The position numbers were made by a program, and so were the translations under genes. Shown piece after piece: positions 34,214 to 43,566 of a DNA stretch of 64,000 nt (positions are counted from its first letter, which is position 1; every line of letters begins with the position of its first letter). The DNA lies in NCBI RefSeq assembly GCF_005925345.1, contig NZ_SSHJ01000010.1, forward strand, positions 62,001 to 126,000. Direction: 5' to 3'. Source of the DNA: Pedobacter ureilyticus. Its GTDB lineage: Bacteria > Bacteroidota > Bacteroidia > Sphingobacteriales > Sphingobacteriaceae. The notes under the pieces were generated by a model. The model ran no database searches. It was not told the origin of the DNA and saw only the letters and a program-made list of their open reading frames with translations.

Positions 34214-36031
34214 TTAGCAATTGACAATGAAATTTACTTCTGTTCCCTTACCCATTTCCGATTGCAGTTTCAATTCGCTGTTTAATTCCAAAGCTCTTTT
34301 TCGCATATTCAATAATCCATTTCCGGGTTCGATTTCGCTTTCCTGAAAACCTTTTCCGTCATCTTTTACCTGAAATTTAAGGGCTGAATTTTCTTTGGAA
34401 ATAAGAATTTCGATCTGGTTTGCTTCTGCATATTTAAAAGCATTGTTTGTAGCTTCCTGAATTATTCTGAAAATATTCAATCCCTGAATGCCTGTAAAAA
34501 CTTCGGTTTCCGACACATCATCGGCAATTTGTAATTCAATCTGGGTATCGCTTTGCGACTGTTTCGCTTTTTCGATGAAATTAGCAATCCGACTTTCTAA
34601 ATCTTTAATGGTAATGCCTTGTTTGTTCATTGCCCAAATGGTATCCCGAAGTTCCTGAATGGTTTCTTTGGCAAAGGAACCGATGTTGCTCAATCTGCCG
34701 ATCAGGTTTTCGTCTTTGTCCTTCACATAATATTTAATGGTGTCGATGGCGGAAATGATAAAGCTCAATTGTGCTCCGATATTGTCGTGCAAGTCCCGAG
34801 AGATCGACAAACGCTGTTCCTGTAATTTGTTTTGATTTTCAATTTTTTGAAGTGCCAGTTTCATTTCGTTTTCCTGTTTTTCACGAAGGTTTTTCAGCAC
34901 CTGTTGTTTGTAAAACAGAAAACCCATCAAACCGATGATCACAACCAATGCAACCAAACCAAAAATCCAGAAATTACGGTTGGTCAATTTTGCCTGTTGT
35001 TGCAGGATTTGATTTTCTTTTTCTGCCGTTTCGTATTTGGTGGAAATATCTTCTACATCTTTCAGTTTTTGAGCCGTGTACAAACTATCGTTCAGTACAT
35101 TAAACGATTTCAAACTCTCAAAAGCTTTTTGATAATTGCCCAGCGCTTCGTAATTGCCGGTAATCTGTTCGTAATTGTATTTTTGAATGTCGGTAAATTT
35201 AATTTTTCGGGCTAAAACATTGCTTTGTTCAAAATATTCATTAGAAAGTTGGTGCTGATTAGTTTCTTTATAAAATTCGCCCAAAGCCGTATAATTGAGC
35301 ATCAAAGCAAAGTCATCGTCCAGTTTTTTACGAATTTCCAATGCTTGTTTCAGATAGCTTTCCGATTTTTTATAATCTTTGATCAACAATTGATTGTAAC
35401 CCAAAAACTCCAATGCGTAACCAATCCCTACACTATCATTTCGCTGTTGCTGAATGCGCAATGATTTTTCGAAACGAATGTTCGCTTCCTTATAATCCTG
35501 AAAATCATCCCTGAAAACCACCCCGCTTTCATTGTTGATGCGGGCAATTCCTTCGAGATTGTTTTCATTTTCATACAACTTTAAAGCCTTGTCGTAAAAT
35601 TCCAACGCTCTTTTCGGTTGTTTTAATTTGCGGTACATCCTCGCCATATCATCATACAACAAACCCAACTTCTCGCTATTGCCTGACTTTTCCAACAAAG
35701 AAAGTGCTTGGTAATAAAAGACCGATGCGCTGTCGATTTTTCCTTTCTTTCCATAAGAAAGCCCGATATAGCGTAAAAATTCACCCTGATTAACTTTGTC
35801 GTTTTCGACTTTTGCCAATTCCAAACCCCATTTTGAAAGTTGAATGGTTGCATCAAAATCTTTTTGGTAAATCTTTTTCAGATGATCCTGCAACACCGAA
35901 ATTTTCTTCGGATAGGCTTTTTGCTGCTGTATGATTTGCTGGATGCTGTCAACCGTTTTTTGGGTTTGGGCAAATGCAGTTAACGAAATTAAACTGATAA
36001 ATGCAAGGTAAATGATGTACTTAATTTTCAT
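34214..36031 (-). CDS. TPR-containing sensor histidine kinase (HisKA_3 type)
   Basis: A 605-residue protein with a signal peptide (ends AFAQ) and a periplasmic array of about six TPR repeats (~40-330; for example QPKRALEFYDKALKLYEN). One transmembrane helix follows (~350-372), then a short coiled coil. The HisKA_3 dimerisation domain carries the phospho-accepting His in SISRDLHDNIGAQLSFI near residue 414. The HATPase_c domain shows EATNNAFKYAEA, DDGKGFQE and GNGLLNMRKRA. It is paired with the NarL-type regulator downstream. Such TPR kinases are typical of Bacteroidota; the signal sensed is unknown. Confidence 0.92.
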   Translation of the reverse strand: MKIKYIIYLAFISLISLTAFAQTQKTVDSIQQIIQQQKAYPKKISVLQDHLKKIYQKDFDATIQLSKWGLELAKVENDKVNQGEFLRYIGLSYGKKGKIDSASVFYYQALSLLEKSGNSEKLGLLYDDMARMYRKLKQPKRALEFYDKALKLYENENNLEGIARINNESGVVFRDDFQDYKEANIRFEKSLRIQQQRNDSVGIGYALEFLGYNQLLIKDYKKSESYLKQALEIRKKLDDDFALMLNYTALGEFYKETNQHQLSNEYFEQSNVLARKIKFTDIQKYNYEQITGNYEALGNYQKAFESLKSFNVLNDSLYTAQKLKDVEDISTKYETAEKENQILQQQAKLTNRNFWIFGLVALVVIIGLMGFLFYKQQVLKNLREKQENEMKLALQKIENQNKLQEQRLSISRDLHDNIGAQLSFIISAIDTIKYYVKDKDENLIGRLSNIGSFAKETIQELRDTIWAMNKQGITIKDLESRIANFIEKAKQSQSDTQIELQIADDVSETEVFTGIQGLNIFRIIQEATNNAFKYAEANQIEILISKENSALKFQVKDDGKGFQESEIEPGNGLLNMRKRALELNSELKLQSEMGKGTEVNFIVNC

Positions 36032-36045
36032 CCGTTTCTATTATT

Positions 36046-36852
36046 TCAATAAATTTTATTGGCTACATTTCGCAAAATGGTTATTTGTTGAATGGCTATT
36101 TGGTTCAATTTTATCAATCTTTCCTTTTGAAGAATTTTTTCATTAATCAAAACAGCATTTAGACTTTCCATATTCGACAAACAAATTAATTCATTAATTG
36201 AGGCATAGTCTCGGATGTTTCCCTTCAAACCTTTATTATCTTCTCGCCATTGTTTGGCTGTTTTTCCAAACAACGCCATATTCAATACATCAGCTTCATT
36301 TGCTTAAATGATGGAAATATCTTTGGCAGTCAACTCTTTTGGAATAAGGTTTTGCTTGATAGCATCGGTATGAATATGATAATTGAGTTTTGATAATTCC
36401 CTTTTAGCTGTCCATCCAAGGTATTTTTGCTCTTCCTCTTTCAAGCGTTGAAACTCGGTGATTAAATACAATTTAAAAGGAACGCTTATCGCTGAGCCGA
36501 ATTCAAAAGCAATATCTTTATGAGCATACGTTCCTCCGTATTTTCCTCTTTTAACAACCAATCCTATTGCATCTGTTTTTTCAATCCACTCAGATGCACT
36601 TAAAACAAAATTTGGTAACCCTGCCTGCATTTTAAAGTGGTCAGAACCCACCACTTTAAAATTTGGATTATTGATTTGCTCCCAAGTGCTCAAATACTCT
36701 AACGCATAGCGTGTTCTTAGCCAATTTTTAATAATATCAGCTGCACGACTTTCTCCTTCTTTAGCATTTGCCATATCAGTAAGTGAGATATAGTCTTGTT
36801 CCTGAACCTTTATAATTGTAATTTCCGCCTCATTTACACTGATTTTTGCCAT
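36046..36852 (-). pseudogene. KilA-N domain gene interrupted by one in-frame TAA
   Basis: The 5' part (36304-36852) encodes 182 residues with a KilA-N DNA-binding domain (ISLTDMANAKEG, then FVLSASEWIEKT and GKYGGTYAHKDIAFEF). It ends at a TAA (36304-36306). The frame continues without shift: the next codons give ANEADVLNMALFGKTAKQW and run to a natural stop at 36046. That tail (LANMES-like SNMESLNAVLI and KERLIKLNQIAIQQ) is the normal C-terminus of this family, where a tyrosine usually stands before the A/N-N-E-A-D block. One change, TAT or TAC to TAA, explains the break. The gene may be inactivated, produce a truncated protein, or reflect a sequencing error. It lies just upstream of the kinase gene. 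Confidence 0.8.
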
Positions 36853-36941
36853 AGATAGATGCTTTTCCGAGAAAGAAGAATTTAATTATTTACTCATCAA
36901 ATTCACTCCTTTCATTATATGCTGTTAAATTAATAAAAAAA

Positions 36942-37259
36942 TCAACCAGAACTTTCTTCGGATTTGAAAATTTTCAGGATGGATTGCAGATAAACCTGCA
37001 ACGATTGTAATATTTCTACTGAATTCGGCGAAATGGAAGACGGGTTTTCTGAGTGGGTAAAGAGTTCATCCAACTCTTGCCAACGTTGTTCTACCGATTG
37101 GTTCATCGATTGTTGAAGCGGGTTTGGTTTTTCTTCAATGAATTTTCCTGAACGGTTTTCCAGCGTGAGTGCATAATCATTTAAAACCTTTTTCAACAAA
37201 GGAATGAGCAGCAATATCAACCCAATAATCACGATAAAAAGTAAAGCCAACGCCACCAT
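36942..37259 (-). CDS. Small single-pass membrane protein
   Basis: A 105-residue protein with one N-terminal transmembrane helix (residues ~2-24, very rich in L, I and V) and a soluble tail predicted to be helical. There is no recognisable domain. Its start codon lies one base after the stop codon of the 353-residue gene on the same strand, so the two are translationally linked. Function unknown; it may form a complex with its partner, which has a single C-terminal helix. Confidence 0.6.
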   Translation of the reverse strand: MVALALLFIVIIGLILLLIPLLKKVLNDYALTLENRSGKFIEEKPNPLQQSMNQSVEQRWQELDELFTHSENPSSISPNSVEILQSLQVYLQSILKIFKSEESSG

Positions 37260-37260
37260 T

Positions 37261-38322
37261 TTATTGTCCTTTTCGTTTTTTGATTTTACGCCATTTTACA
37301 AACCCCCAAATCAAAATGGCAAGCAAAGCAACAATAATCAGAAACGGAGCGATGATGACAAATATCGTGAGCAAACCCGGCAAAGCCCCGCCAATGGTGC
37401 TTTTTACTTCGTATGGATTGCCTAATTCTACTTCTATATACGTAAGTTCATCGAACGAAATTCGGCTGAGTTCATCAATGGCGTCGAATAGTTTCTCTGA
37501 CTGAGCATTATGCTTCGCAAAGTCGAAATTTTCTATTTTTTCGTAGTAAGCAGCTACGAGATTATCAGCGGGAGTTGGCGAAAAATTGGTTTTGCTTCCG
37601 GCAAACAGTTGGTATTTTTCATTGAATTTAAAGTTAAATCCACCCGACAAGCCTTGTAAATTTTCCGTTGTTAATCCGTCTTTCAGTTGCACATAAAAAT
37701 TTCCTTTTTCGATGGGTTGCTTCCAAACACTGCCGCTTTCCAAAAGATAGATAAATGCATTTCGGTTTTCTAAATTGTAACCTTTGCGTACTTGGGCATC
37801 GTTGGTATTCACGATGAAATATACTTCTACTGTCTGAATTTCATTCGGTGCAAAAGCCATTTGCCAAACCATCCAATTGTAGCTGAACGGATTTACATTT
37901 CCGTCGTTATGATTGAGTTCTGGATGATGTTCTTTGATTAAATCTAACCAACGTTCTTTGGCATTGATTTTAAATTGACTTAAACTGTCGAGGGTAATTT
38001 GGTTCAGATCCGTTTCGCCACCCGAATAGATGCCGTTTACCGGATAACCCATCTTAAATTGCAGGTTTTCGTTGCTCGTATTTTTAAAAACATAGCTTCC
38101 TTTTACCACGGCAAAACCTTTATAAAGCTGAATGTAAATGCGTTCCTGCTGCATCTGCACTTTCTTGAAACTCAGGCTGTCCTCGGGATACAACATCGTA
38201 AAAACCTTTCCTCCGGCGTTCCAAATGCCCGGTTGCGCAGCATTGGCAAAGGTTTTCTGCGCAGAAAAAATGCTGATAAAAATAAGGAATAAGTTCAGGT
38301 ATTTTTGTATAGTATTTTTCAT
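37261..38322 (-). CDS. Exported membrane-anchored protein, DUF4424-like
   Basis: A 353-residue protein with a signal peptide (ends KTFANA), a large extracytoplasmic region, one transmembrane helix near residues 318-340 and a short basic tail (KWRKIKKRKG). The N-terminal region (GGKVFTMLYPEDSLSFKKVQ, then AVVKGSYVFKNTSNENLQFK) resembles DUF4424-type beta-sandwich proteins, where a phrase on stabilised 'Y-x-F-x-N' and 'MGYPV' recurs. No catalytic residues are evident. It is one of three consecutive genes with gaps of 1 and 11 bases, so an operon is likely. Confidence 0.65.
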   Translation of the reverse strand: MKNTIQKYLNLFLIFISIFSAQKTFANAAQPGIWNAGGKVFTMLYPEDSLSFKKVQMQQERIYIQLYKGFAVVKGSYVFKNTSNENLQFKMGYPVNGIYSGGETDLNQITLDSLSQFKINAKERWLDLIKEHHPELNHNDGNVNPFSYNWMVWQMAFAPNEIQTVEVYFIVNTNDAQVRKGYNLENRNAFIYLLESGSVWKQPIEKGNFYVQLKDGLTTENLQGLSGGFNFKFNEKYQLFAGSKTNFSPTPADNLVAAYYEKIENFDFAKHNAQSEKLFDAIDELSRISFDELTYIEVELGNPYEVKSTIGGALPGLLTIFVIIAPFLIIVALLAILIWGFVKWRKIKKRKGQ

Positions 38323-38333
38323 ATCAATCGGAA

Positions 38334-39356
38334 TTAGGGAAGTTGAGATTTTTCTAACAAGGCTTCGAAAATGTGTAGCTTTTTATGCTGAAAATCCGTA
38401 TTTCCCGTGACAGTTCCGTCGGCATAAGTGATTTGAAAAAAGCCAATTCCTGCAATCTTTTTAGTTTTTATATCCACTTCTGCTTCGGCAATGATATTTT
38501 TATGTTCGTCATGGAGAAATACCAACATTCGATAAGGTTTCAACTCTTCCGGATTTTTGGCATACGCCTGCAAAGTCTGTTCGGAATATTCCTGCAAATC
38601 AAAAGGCAAATTGTCTTTCGGCGCTTCGGCATCAAAACGCTGAATGCCTTTCAATAACTTGCCTTGAGCGGTGCTGTCTTCGATGAGTTTAAATTTGATT
38701 TCGATTGCAATATCATCCATCGCATCTTTCAGATAAGCCGTTGCGTAGAAATAACTTTGCGGTTCTACAAAAGACAAAATTTCACGGTCTTCGAGATAAA
38801 AATAGTTGGTAATAATATCGTTTTCGCCCGGAACTTTTTGGCGATGGATTTCTTTGTATAAATTTCCATTCCGGCTGTAATACCTTTCTGTGCTGGATTT
38901 TACGCCATCAATTTCTGCATTGATTAAGTTTAATTGTTTGTTTTGGTATTGAAAGTCGATATAACTTTTCGCTCCGTCTTTAAATCGAATTTTTTCTTTG
39001 GTTACGCGGTTTTCTTTGTCGTATTCGTAGGTATAAGTCCGGTTCAGGTACGGATTGCTGTGTTCCCAGACTTCCTGATGCAAACGACCTTTTTTGTAAA
39101 TCGTTTTTGATTTCGCCCAGCTGTCATCCAGAAAACTTTGGTTTTCGTAGCTTTCCAGATTTCCATCGGCATTGAAAACACGGATTAGTTTTTCGACCTT
39201 TTCTACGTTTTCGCCGTCAAAGCTGTAATAAATTTGTTCTACTTTTTTCACCTGCTTTTTGTAGCCATAATCCCGGTAGCTGATATCGGGCAGGGATTGA
39301 GCATTAACCTTGGTTGCTACAACACAAATAAATAATAAAAGTATTTGATATTTCAT
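38334..39356 (-). CDS. Secreted YD-repeat-like protein, paralogue 1
   Basis: A 340-residue secreted protein (signal peptide ends KVNAQ). The middle has tandem beta-hairpin units of the YD/RHS-like kind (TYEYDKENRVTKEKIRFKDG, FQYQNKQLNLINAEIDG). The C-terminal block QITYADGTVTGNTDFQHKKL recurs in altered form (NYADGTQSGSTDYD) in the gene at 43567, which indicates common descent. No cysteine cluster, enzyme motif or membrane segment. Its start overlaps the stop of the next upstream gene by 4 bases. Function unknown. Confidence 0.7.
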   Translation of the reverse strand: MKYQILLLFICVVATKVNAQSLPDISYRDYGYKKQVKKVEQIYYSFDGENVEKVEKLIRVFNADGNLESYENQSFLDDSWAKSKTIYKKGRLHQEVWEHSNPYLNRTYTYEYDKENRVTKEKIRFKDGAKSYIDFQYQNKQLNLINAEIDGVKSSTERYYSRNGNLYKEIHRQKVPGENDIITNYFYLEDREILSFVEPQSYFYATAYLKDAMDDIAIEIKFKLIEDSTAQGKLLKGIQRFDAEAPKDNLPFDLQEYSEQTLQAYAKNPEELKPYRMLVFLHDEHKNIIAEAEVDIKTKKIAGIGFFQITYADGTVTGNTDFQHKKLHIFEALLEKSQLP

Positions 39357-41560
39357 TTTCTACCTAATTTTTGGTTAGCCATTTTAGCAATATATGCCCT
39401 GGCTTCAGGGTATTTTTTGGTTACAATAGCCAAACTTTCTTTGAAAGAATTTTTATGAATGTTAGCGATAAAATAGTAGGATGCATTTTTATCCTTTTGG
39501 TAAATGAGGTAAAATAGATCGGCAAATGCCGTATAAATCTCTACCGTATTTTGGGCTGTTTGTATCCACTGGTACTGTAGGCGATGGTTATATTTATTAA
39601 TTTGATCATAAGTTCTGGTTTCTGCATTAGCAAACAACTTTAAAAAACTTTCTGCTTCAAACTGAAGGTGCGATGGGGTGGCAAAAGCCGTAGGTTGGTT
39701 TTCGGGTTCATCAAAAACACTTTTTAGCGCATTGCTAACCCTATTGTAAAGATCATTTGCGCTAAGGTCTAAACGATACATTACCTTTTCTCTTGTGCTG
39801 CTATTATAATAACCTTGGCCATTGCAAATGGTACAGGTTACGGTTTCATATCCGTCTAAAACCTGCTTATTTGATGTATATATTTTAATTGGTTTTAAAT
39901 AACCAGATCGATCTTGATCAGTAATGATGGTTCTGCCTTTAGTGTCTTTCCAATAAACATCTTCGGTAACGTTTTTATATTTTTTTACCACTTTTGTTTT
40001 AGAACAGCCTACTCTTATCGGTTTACTAAATTCACTTTGATAGTAAACATTGCCTATATTTTTATCCAACACTACATTACGCTCATCACCTTTAACAACT
40101 AATTTTTTGTCCTTATCGACACCTAATACACTTACCCATCGGTTTAGTTTTTCTATAAAAACTTTTGGATTACTTTTGAAGTTAATTTCGCTTTGCGGGA
40201 TTTTTTCGTAAAACTGTAAGGTATCAATAGGGCTTACATTGGTCTGCAAGTATGTAAACCCTGCTATGGGCGATTTGGCCCATATATTTCTGTAAGGATC
40301 TACATCTTTTTTACCATAAAACATCCCGGGACTAAACTCCCTTCCATCAACCAGTTTACCATTTGCAAAAATCCCAGCTTGGGCATAAAGGTTAAAAACT
40401 AGCGGGCTTGCGGTAGTAGTGCCCCAAAAGTTAGTATTACCTTTTAGTCGATACCCTAACCCTTCCAACTGTCCGTTTTTAAATAAGCCCACCTCAAAAA
40501 GCAGTTCTTTTGCTGGTGTGGGACTAGCTGAGGTGGTATATTTTACGCCGTATCCGTTAACAGGGTTGGTGCTGTAATTCCCTAACAACTCTGGATAAGG
40601 AAAGTTGGCCGACTGTGTACCGTTCTTAAACATCAAATCACCTGTATATGCAGCTACAGCTAACTGTTGTTGTAGCCATGATAGATTAGGCATTTCTGCG
40701 GCTTTTGCAGGTATAATCTTTTCGATATTACCCCCGATAACGAGTACCCATTCATATTTTCCGCTCAATGAACGAAACAATACCGAACCTTGTGGCATGG
40801 AAGCAACAGGCCCGAAAAAGCCGATATATTGCTCTTGATTTTGAGTAGTAAAAATACCCAAATGTGGAGTGCCTTTATATAAGCCTTTTGTGGTGCGATT
40901 AATGATTTCGCCATTGGCTCGTGAAGAAACTGTAGCATCAAAAACCCAAGGACTTAAAACTTTTGTGATTTCATTTTTTCTAAATCTGCTGTTTGTTTTG
41001 TCTAGAAACCCATGAAAAATTGGCTTTTCTTTACCCTCATAGCCATCTACTATCACATAATTACCATGATTTTCTTGCTTGCGGGCATACATTATACTGC
41101 CGTCTTTATGATAAATGGTGGCATCAAATTTTACCTTGTAGGGCTCATTGCCATCCATATCAGTTAAGTTGCAAAACAATTGATTATTTTCTAGGTAACG
41201 GACATCGCTTTGCGGCATAACTTCAATGTTTGAAACTTTGTAGCCACTCCCATAGCCAACAACTTTATTTTTTTCGTAATTGATTTTGGCAGCAGCGTAA
41301 AGCTTTTCGCCATTAATAATGAAAACCACTTTATCGTGCTTTTTGCCACTTCTGTAGCTGGTAAAATACTTACCGCCATCTACACTTACAATTATTTTGC
41401 TCTCATTGCTTTTAAATGTTCTAGCCGCATCGATTGTTTTCAGATATTCTGGATCGATGTAATCTAAATCTCCAAATACATTTTGCCAAGCTTTATTTTG
41501 CGCCTGCACAAGGCTCGCACCTAATAAAAACACGATTAAAAAAATATAAGCTTTCATCAT
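39353..41560 (-). CDS. Large secreted protein with MORN-like repeats and a CxxCxG site
   Basis: A 735-residue secreted protein (signal peptide ends LVQAQ). The central part has MORN-like turns (VGLFKNGQLEGLGYRLKG, QAGIFANGKLVDGREF). Near residue 575 lies a single DnaJ-like zinc half-site, TCTICNGQGYYN. The C-terminal ~150 residues are helical. I do not recognise the whole as a named family. It overlaps the downstream 340-residue gene by 4 bases and is preceded by another secreted-protein gene 64 bases upstream. It may be part of an envelope-associated complex; this is a guess from location only. Confidence 0.65.
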   Translation of the reverse strand: MMKAYIFLIVFLLGASLVQAQNKAWQNVFGDLDYIDPEYLKTIDAARTFKSNESKIIVSVDGGKYFTSYRSGKKHDKVVFIINGEKLYAAAKINYEKNKVVGYGSGYKVSNIEVMPQSDVRYLENNQLFCNLTDMDGNEPYKVKFDATIYHKDGSIMYARKQENHGNYVIVDGYEGKEKPIFHGFLDKTNSRFRKNEITKVLSPWVFDATVSSRANGEIINRTTKGLYKGTPHLGIFTTQNQEQYIGFFGPVASMPQGSVLFRSLSGKYEWVLVIGGNIEKIIPAKAAEMPNLSWLQQQLAVAAYTGDLMFKNGTQSANFPYPELLGNYSTNPVNGYGVKYTTSASPTPAKELLFEVGLFKNGQLEGLGYRLKGNTNFWGTTTASPLVFNLYAQAGIFANGKLVDGREFSPGMFYGKKDVDPYRNIWAKSPIAGFTYLQTNVSPIDTLQFYEKIPQSEINFKSNPKVFIEKLNRWVSVLGVDKDKKLVVKGDERNVVLDKNIGNVYYQSEFSKPIRVGCSKTKVVKKYKNVTEDVYWKDTKGRTIITDQDRSGYLKPIKIYTSNKQVLDGYETVTCTICNGQGYYNSSTREKVMYRLDLSANDLYNRVSNALKSVFDEPENQPTAFATPSHLQFEAESFLKLFANAETRTYDQINKYNHRLQYQWIQTAQNTVEIYTAFADLFYLIYQKDKNASYYFIANIHKNSFKESLAIVTKKYPEARAYIAKMANQKLGRK

Positions 41561-41624
41561 TGTTTATGTTTAAAGAACTGTATTAGCCCTATTATAAAAA
41601 CGCCGTTTAATTTTCGGCCCTGGT

Positions 41625-43466
41625 TTAATTGAGTTGGTATATTTTATCGCTATTAAAAAAATAGAAACTGCCATTTTCGCCCACTACTGGCGTACGTGGT
41701 GTAGAAGTGGTAAAGCTCCGGCCAGTTGGTGCGTTGTAGGTAATCCTCGCTTTTAATTCGCCTGTTATGCCATTGCGTTCATACACATCGTAATACAATT
41801 GACTACCGCCATTGTGGTTAAAATTAACCAACTTACCATCGTTTAATTCGGCACTAAAGACAATTACCGGATCGGAGGTGCTTTGCCAGGTTTTACCAAA
41901 ATCGGTCGAATAATTTTTGAAGATGAGACCGCCAGTAGTGCTAGAAATATAGCTGAGGAAACCATCTTTGGTAAAGGTAGATGGGCCAGACCCAGCTTTA
42001 CTATCGTAAGCTGCATTGGGTAGCAATGTCCAAGTTTTCAGATCAATACTGCTTAGCATTTTAAACGAATTTGAATAACTGGTACCATAAGTGCTGGTGT
42101 AAGTATCCACAGTTTTGCACATGCCGTAATAGGTGTTGCCAATTTTTTTCACTTCAACCAAATTATTGGTTATCGGCGAAACTATTTTTTCCCATGTATC
42201 GCCGTGATTTGCAGTGTACATGAGCACATTATTTCCTGACACAAAAGCCTTATTGCCATCTTGATACACAAAGTTGAAATGCCCACTAACAGATAAAAAC
42301 TTGTTTGTATTTGTATTGCGATCGTAACATAGTACGGTATCTGCACCCGGAGATGCTTCGCCGTTGTAATAACTGTAAGCCGGTTCTATGGGATAAATTG
42401 CATATACTTTAGTTGCAGTAATGTAGGCATTTTTAAAGTCGCGGGCTTCTTTGAGTAAACCATTGATGTTTTCTGTTTTTGCTGCACTGATTTTTTTTGC
42501 CGTCAGCGGATGCATTTCGTAAGTATAAGCCCCTTTACAAACCGTATAAGTAGACCTTGGATAGGCTGCCATATTTCCGTCAGTAATTTTAAACATTACC
42601 GGTTTACCCCCATACCTTAAAATAGTGGCAAATACATCGCCATTTTGGTTGATTTCTATCTTTTTAGGATTTTCGTAATTCTGTGTATAGGGATTTGGCC
42701 AATTGAAAGTTCGAAGCGCATTTTTTTGCCCAATTTGATAAACATGATATCCAATTTGATCGGCAATAACCAATTGATTATAGCCGTTGAAATGAAATTT
42801 AGAAGGTTGAGAGACATTATTACTGGTAAAGTACAAGCGAACAATGTTAAAAGGATGAAAAACCCATTCGTTACTGCGGGGCTGATGAATACTTAAACCT
42901 TTGTGATTGATAAATGCAATGCCACCGTTCTGGTCTTGTCCGCAATATTTGCCCAAGGTATCTGCTTGGTTGTTAACCACAGTAGTTTGTCCGTTTAGGG
43001 TATTGATCAGCGTGACTTTATTGGTGTTGATAAATGGATTAAAATCGTAGATATAATCGTCTTTTCCTAAAATAAACTCGCCTCCGGTTATGTTATACGA
43101 AAAACCCGCATCAGCAGCGCCCAATTTGCTAAACTGTCTGGCACCGGTTTGGGGGTCATACACATAAAACCCTTTATCGTTTACGGCAAAAACTTCTTTA
43201 ACCGATTTAAGTTCTTGCCAGGTGGCGCCAGCATCTTTGGTATATTGAAATTGCTTGTTTTCTGAATTGGTTCTAATCAGGGCATAATTACCATCAAAAG
43301 AGGGGATAAAATTAGCTGCATCATTAAACAACTGCCCACCGAAAACCTCTTGCACCGCCCCATTACGATCTTGCAGTTCATCTGTTTTTTGTGGATCGAT
43401 TGTAGATTTTTTGCAGGCTGACAAGAGTAAGATCAGCCCCGTAAATAATAAGCTCAGATTTTTCAT
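41625..43466 (-). CDS. Lipoprotein with BNR/Asp-box-like beta-propeller
   Basis: A 613-residue lipoprotein with lipobox Cys18 (LLLSACKK). Repeated strands carry Asp-box/BNR-like phrases: QFQYTKDAGATWQEL, MYTANHGDTWEKIVSP and NYSTDFGKTWQSTSDP. This fits a sialidase-fold or YCF48-like propeller, probably without sialidase activity because the Arg triad is not evident. The anchor points to an outer-membrane or periplasmic location. It lies on the same strand as the secreted-protein set but stands alone, with 100 bases before it and 64 after. Confidence 0.7.
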   Translation of the reverse strand: MKNLSLLFTGLILLLSACKKSTIDPQKTDELQDRNGAVQEVFGGQLFNDAANFIPSFDGNYALIRTNSENKQFQYTKDAGATWQELKSVKEVFAVNDKGFYVYDPQTGARQFSKLGAADAGFSYNITGGEFILGKDDYIYDFNPFINTNKVTLINTLNGQTTVVNNQADTLGKYCGQDQNGGIAFINHKGLSIHQPRSNEWVFHPFNIVRLYFTSNNVSQPSKFHFNGYNQLVIADQIGYHVYQIGQKNALRTFNWPNPYTQNYENPKKIEINQNGDVFATILRYGGKPVMFKITDGNMAAYPRSTYTVCKGAYTYEMHPLTAKKISAAKTENINGLLKEARDFKNAYITATKVYAIYPIEPAYSYYNGEASPGADTVLCYDRNTNTNKFLSVSGHFNFVYQDGNKAFVSGNNVLMYTANHGDTWEKIVSPITNNLVEVKKIGNTYYGMCKTVDTYTSTYGTSYSNSFKMLSSIDLKTWTLLPNAAYDSKAGSGPSTFTKDGFLSYISSTTGGLIFKNYSTDFGKTWQSTSDPVIVFSAELNDGKLVNFNHNGGSQLYYDVYERNGITGELKARITYNAPTGRSFTTSTPRTPVVGENGSFYFFNSDKIYQLN

Positions 43467-43566
43467 ATATGTATAATCTTGTTTTCAGTTGTGATATGGA
43501 ATAGCCAGATTATATTCATTTGTGTTTGTGTTTAGGCAATCATGGCTATTTCACAATTACCATTGT

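Noticed and set aside
34619..35464. Three plus-strand frames rich in F, I and V inside the kinase gene
   Set aside because: They are antisense to conserved kinase and TPR coding sequence; their hydrophobic composition is a mirror of Lys/Glu/Asn codons.
43497..43560. Weak inverted repeat around GAATAGCCA / TGGCTATT before the propeller lipoprotein gene
   Set aside because: Arms match over only 7-8 bases with interruptions and a long loop; within chance expectation for AT-rich DNA.
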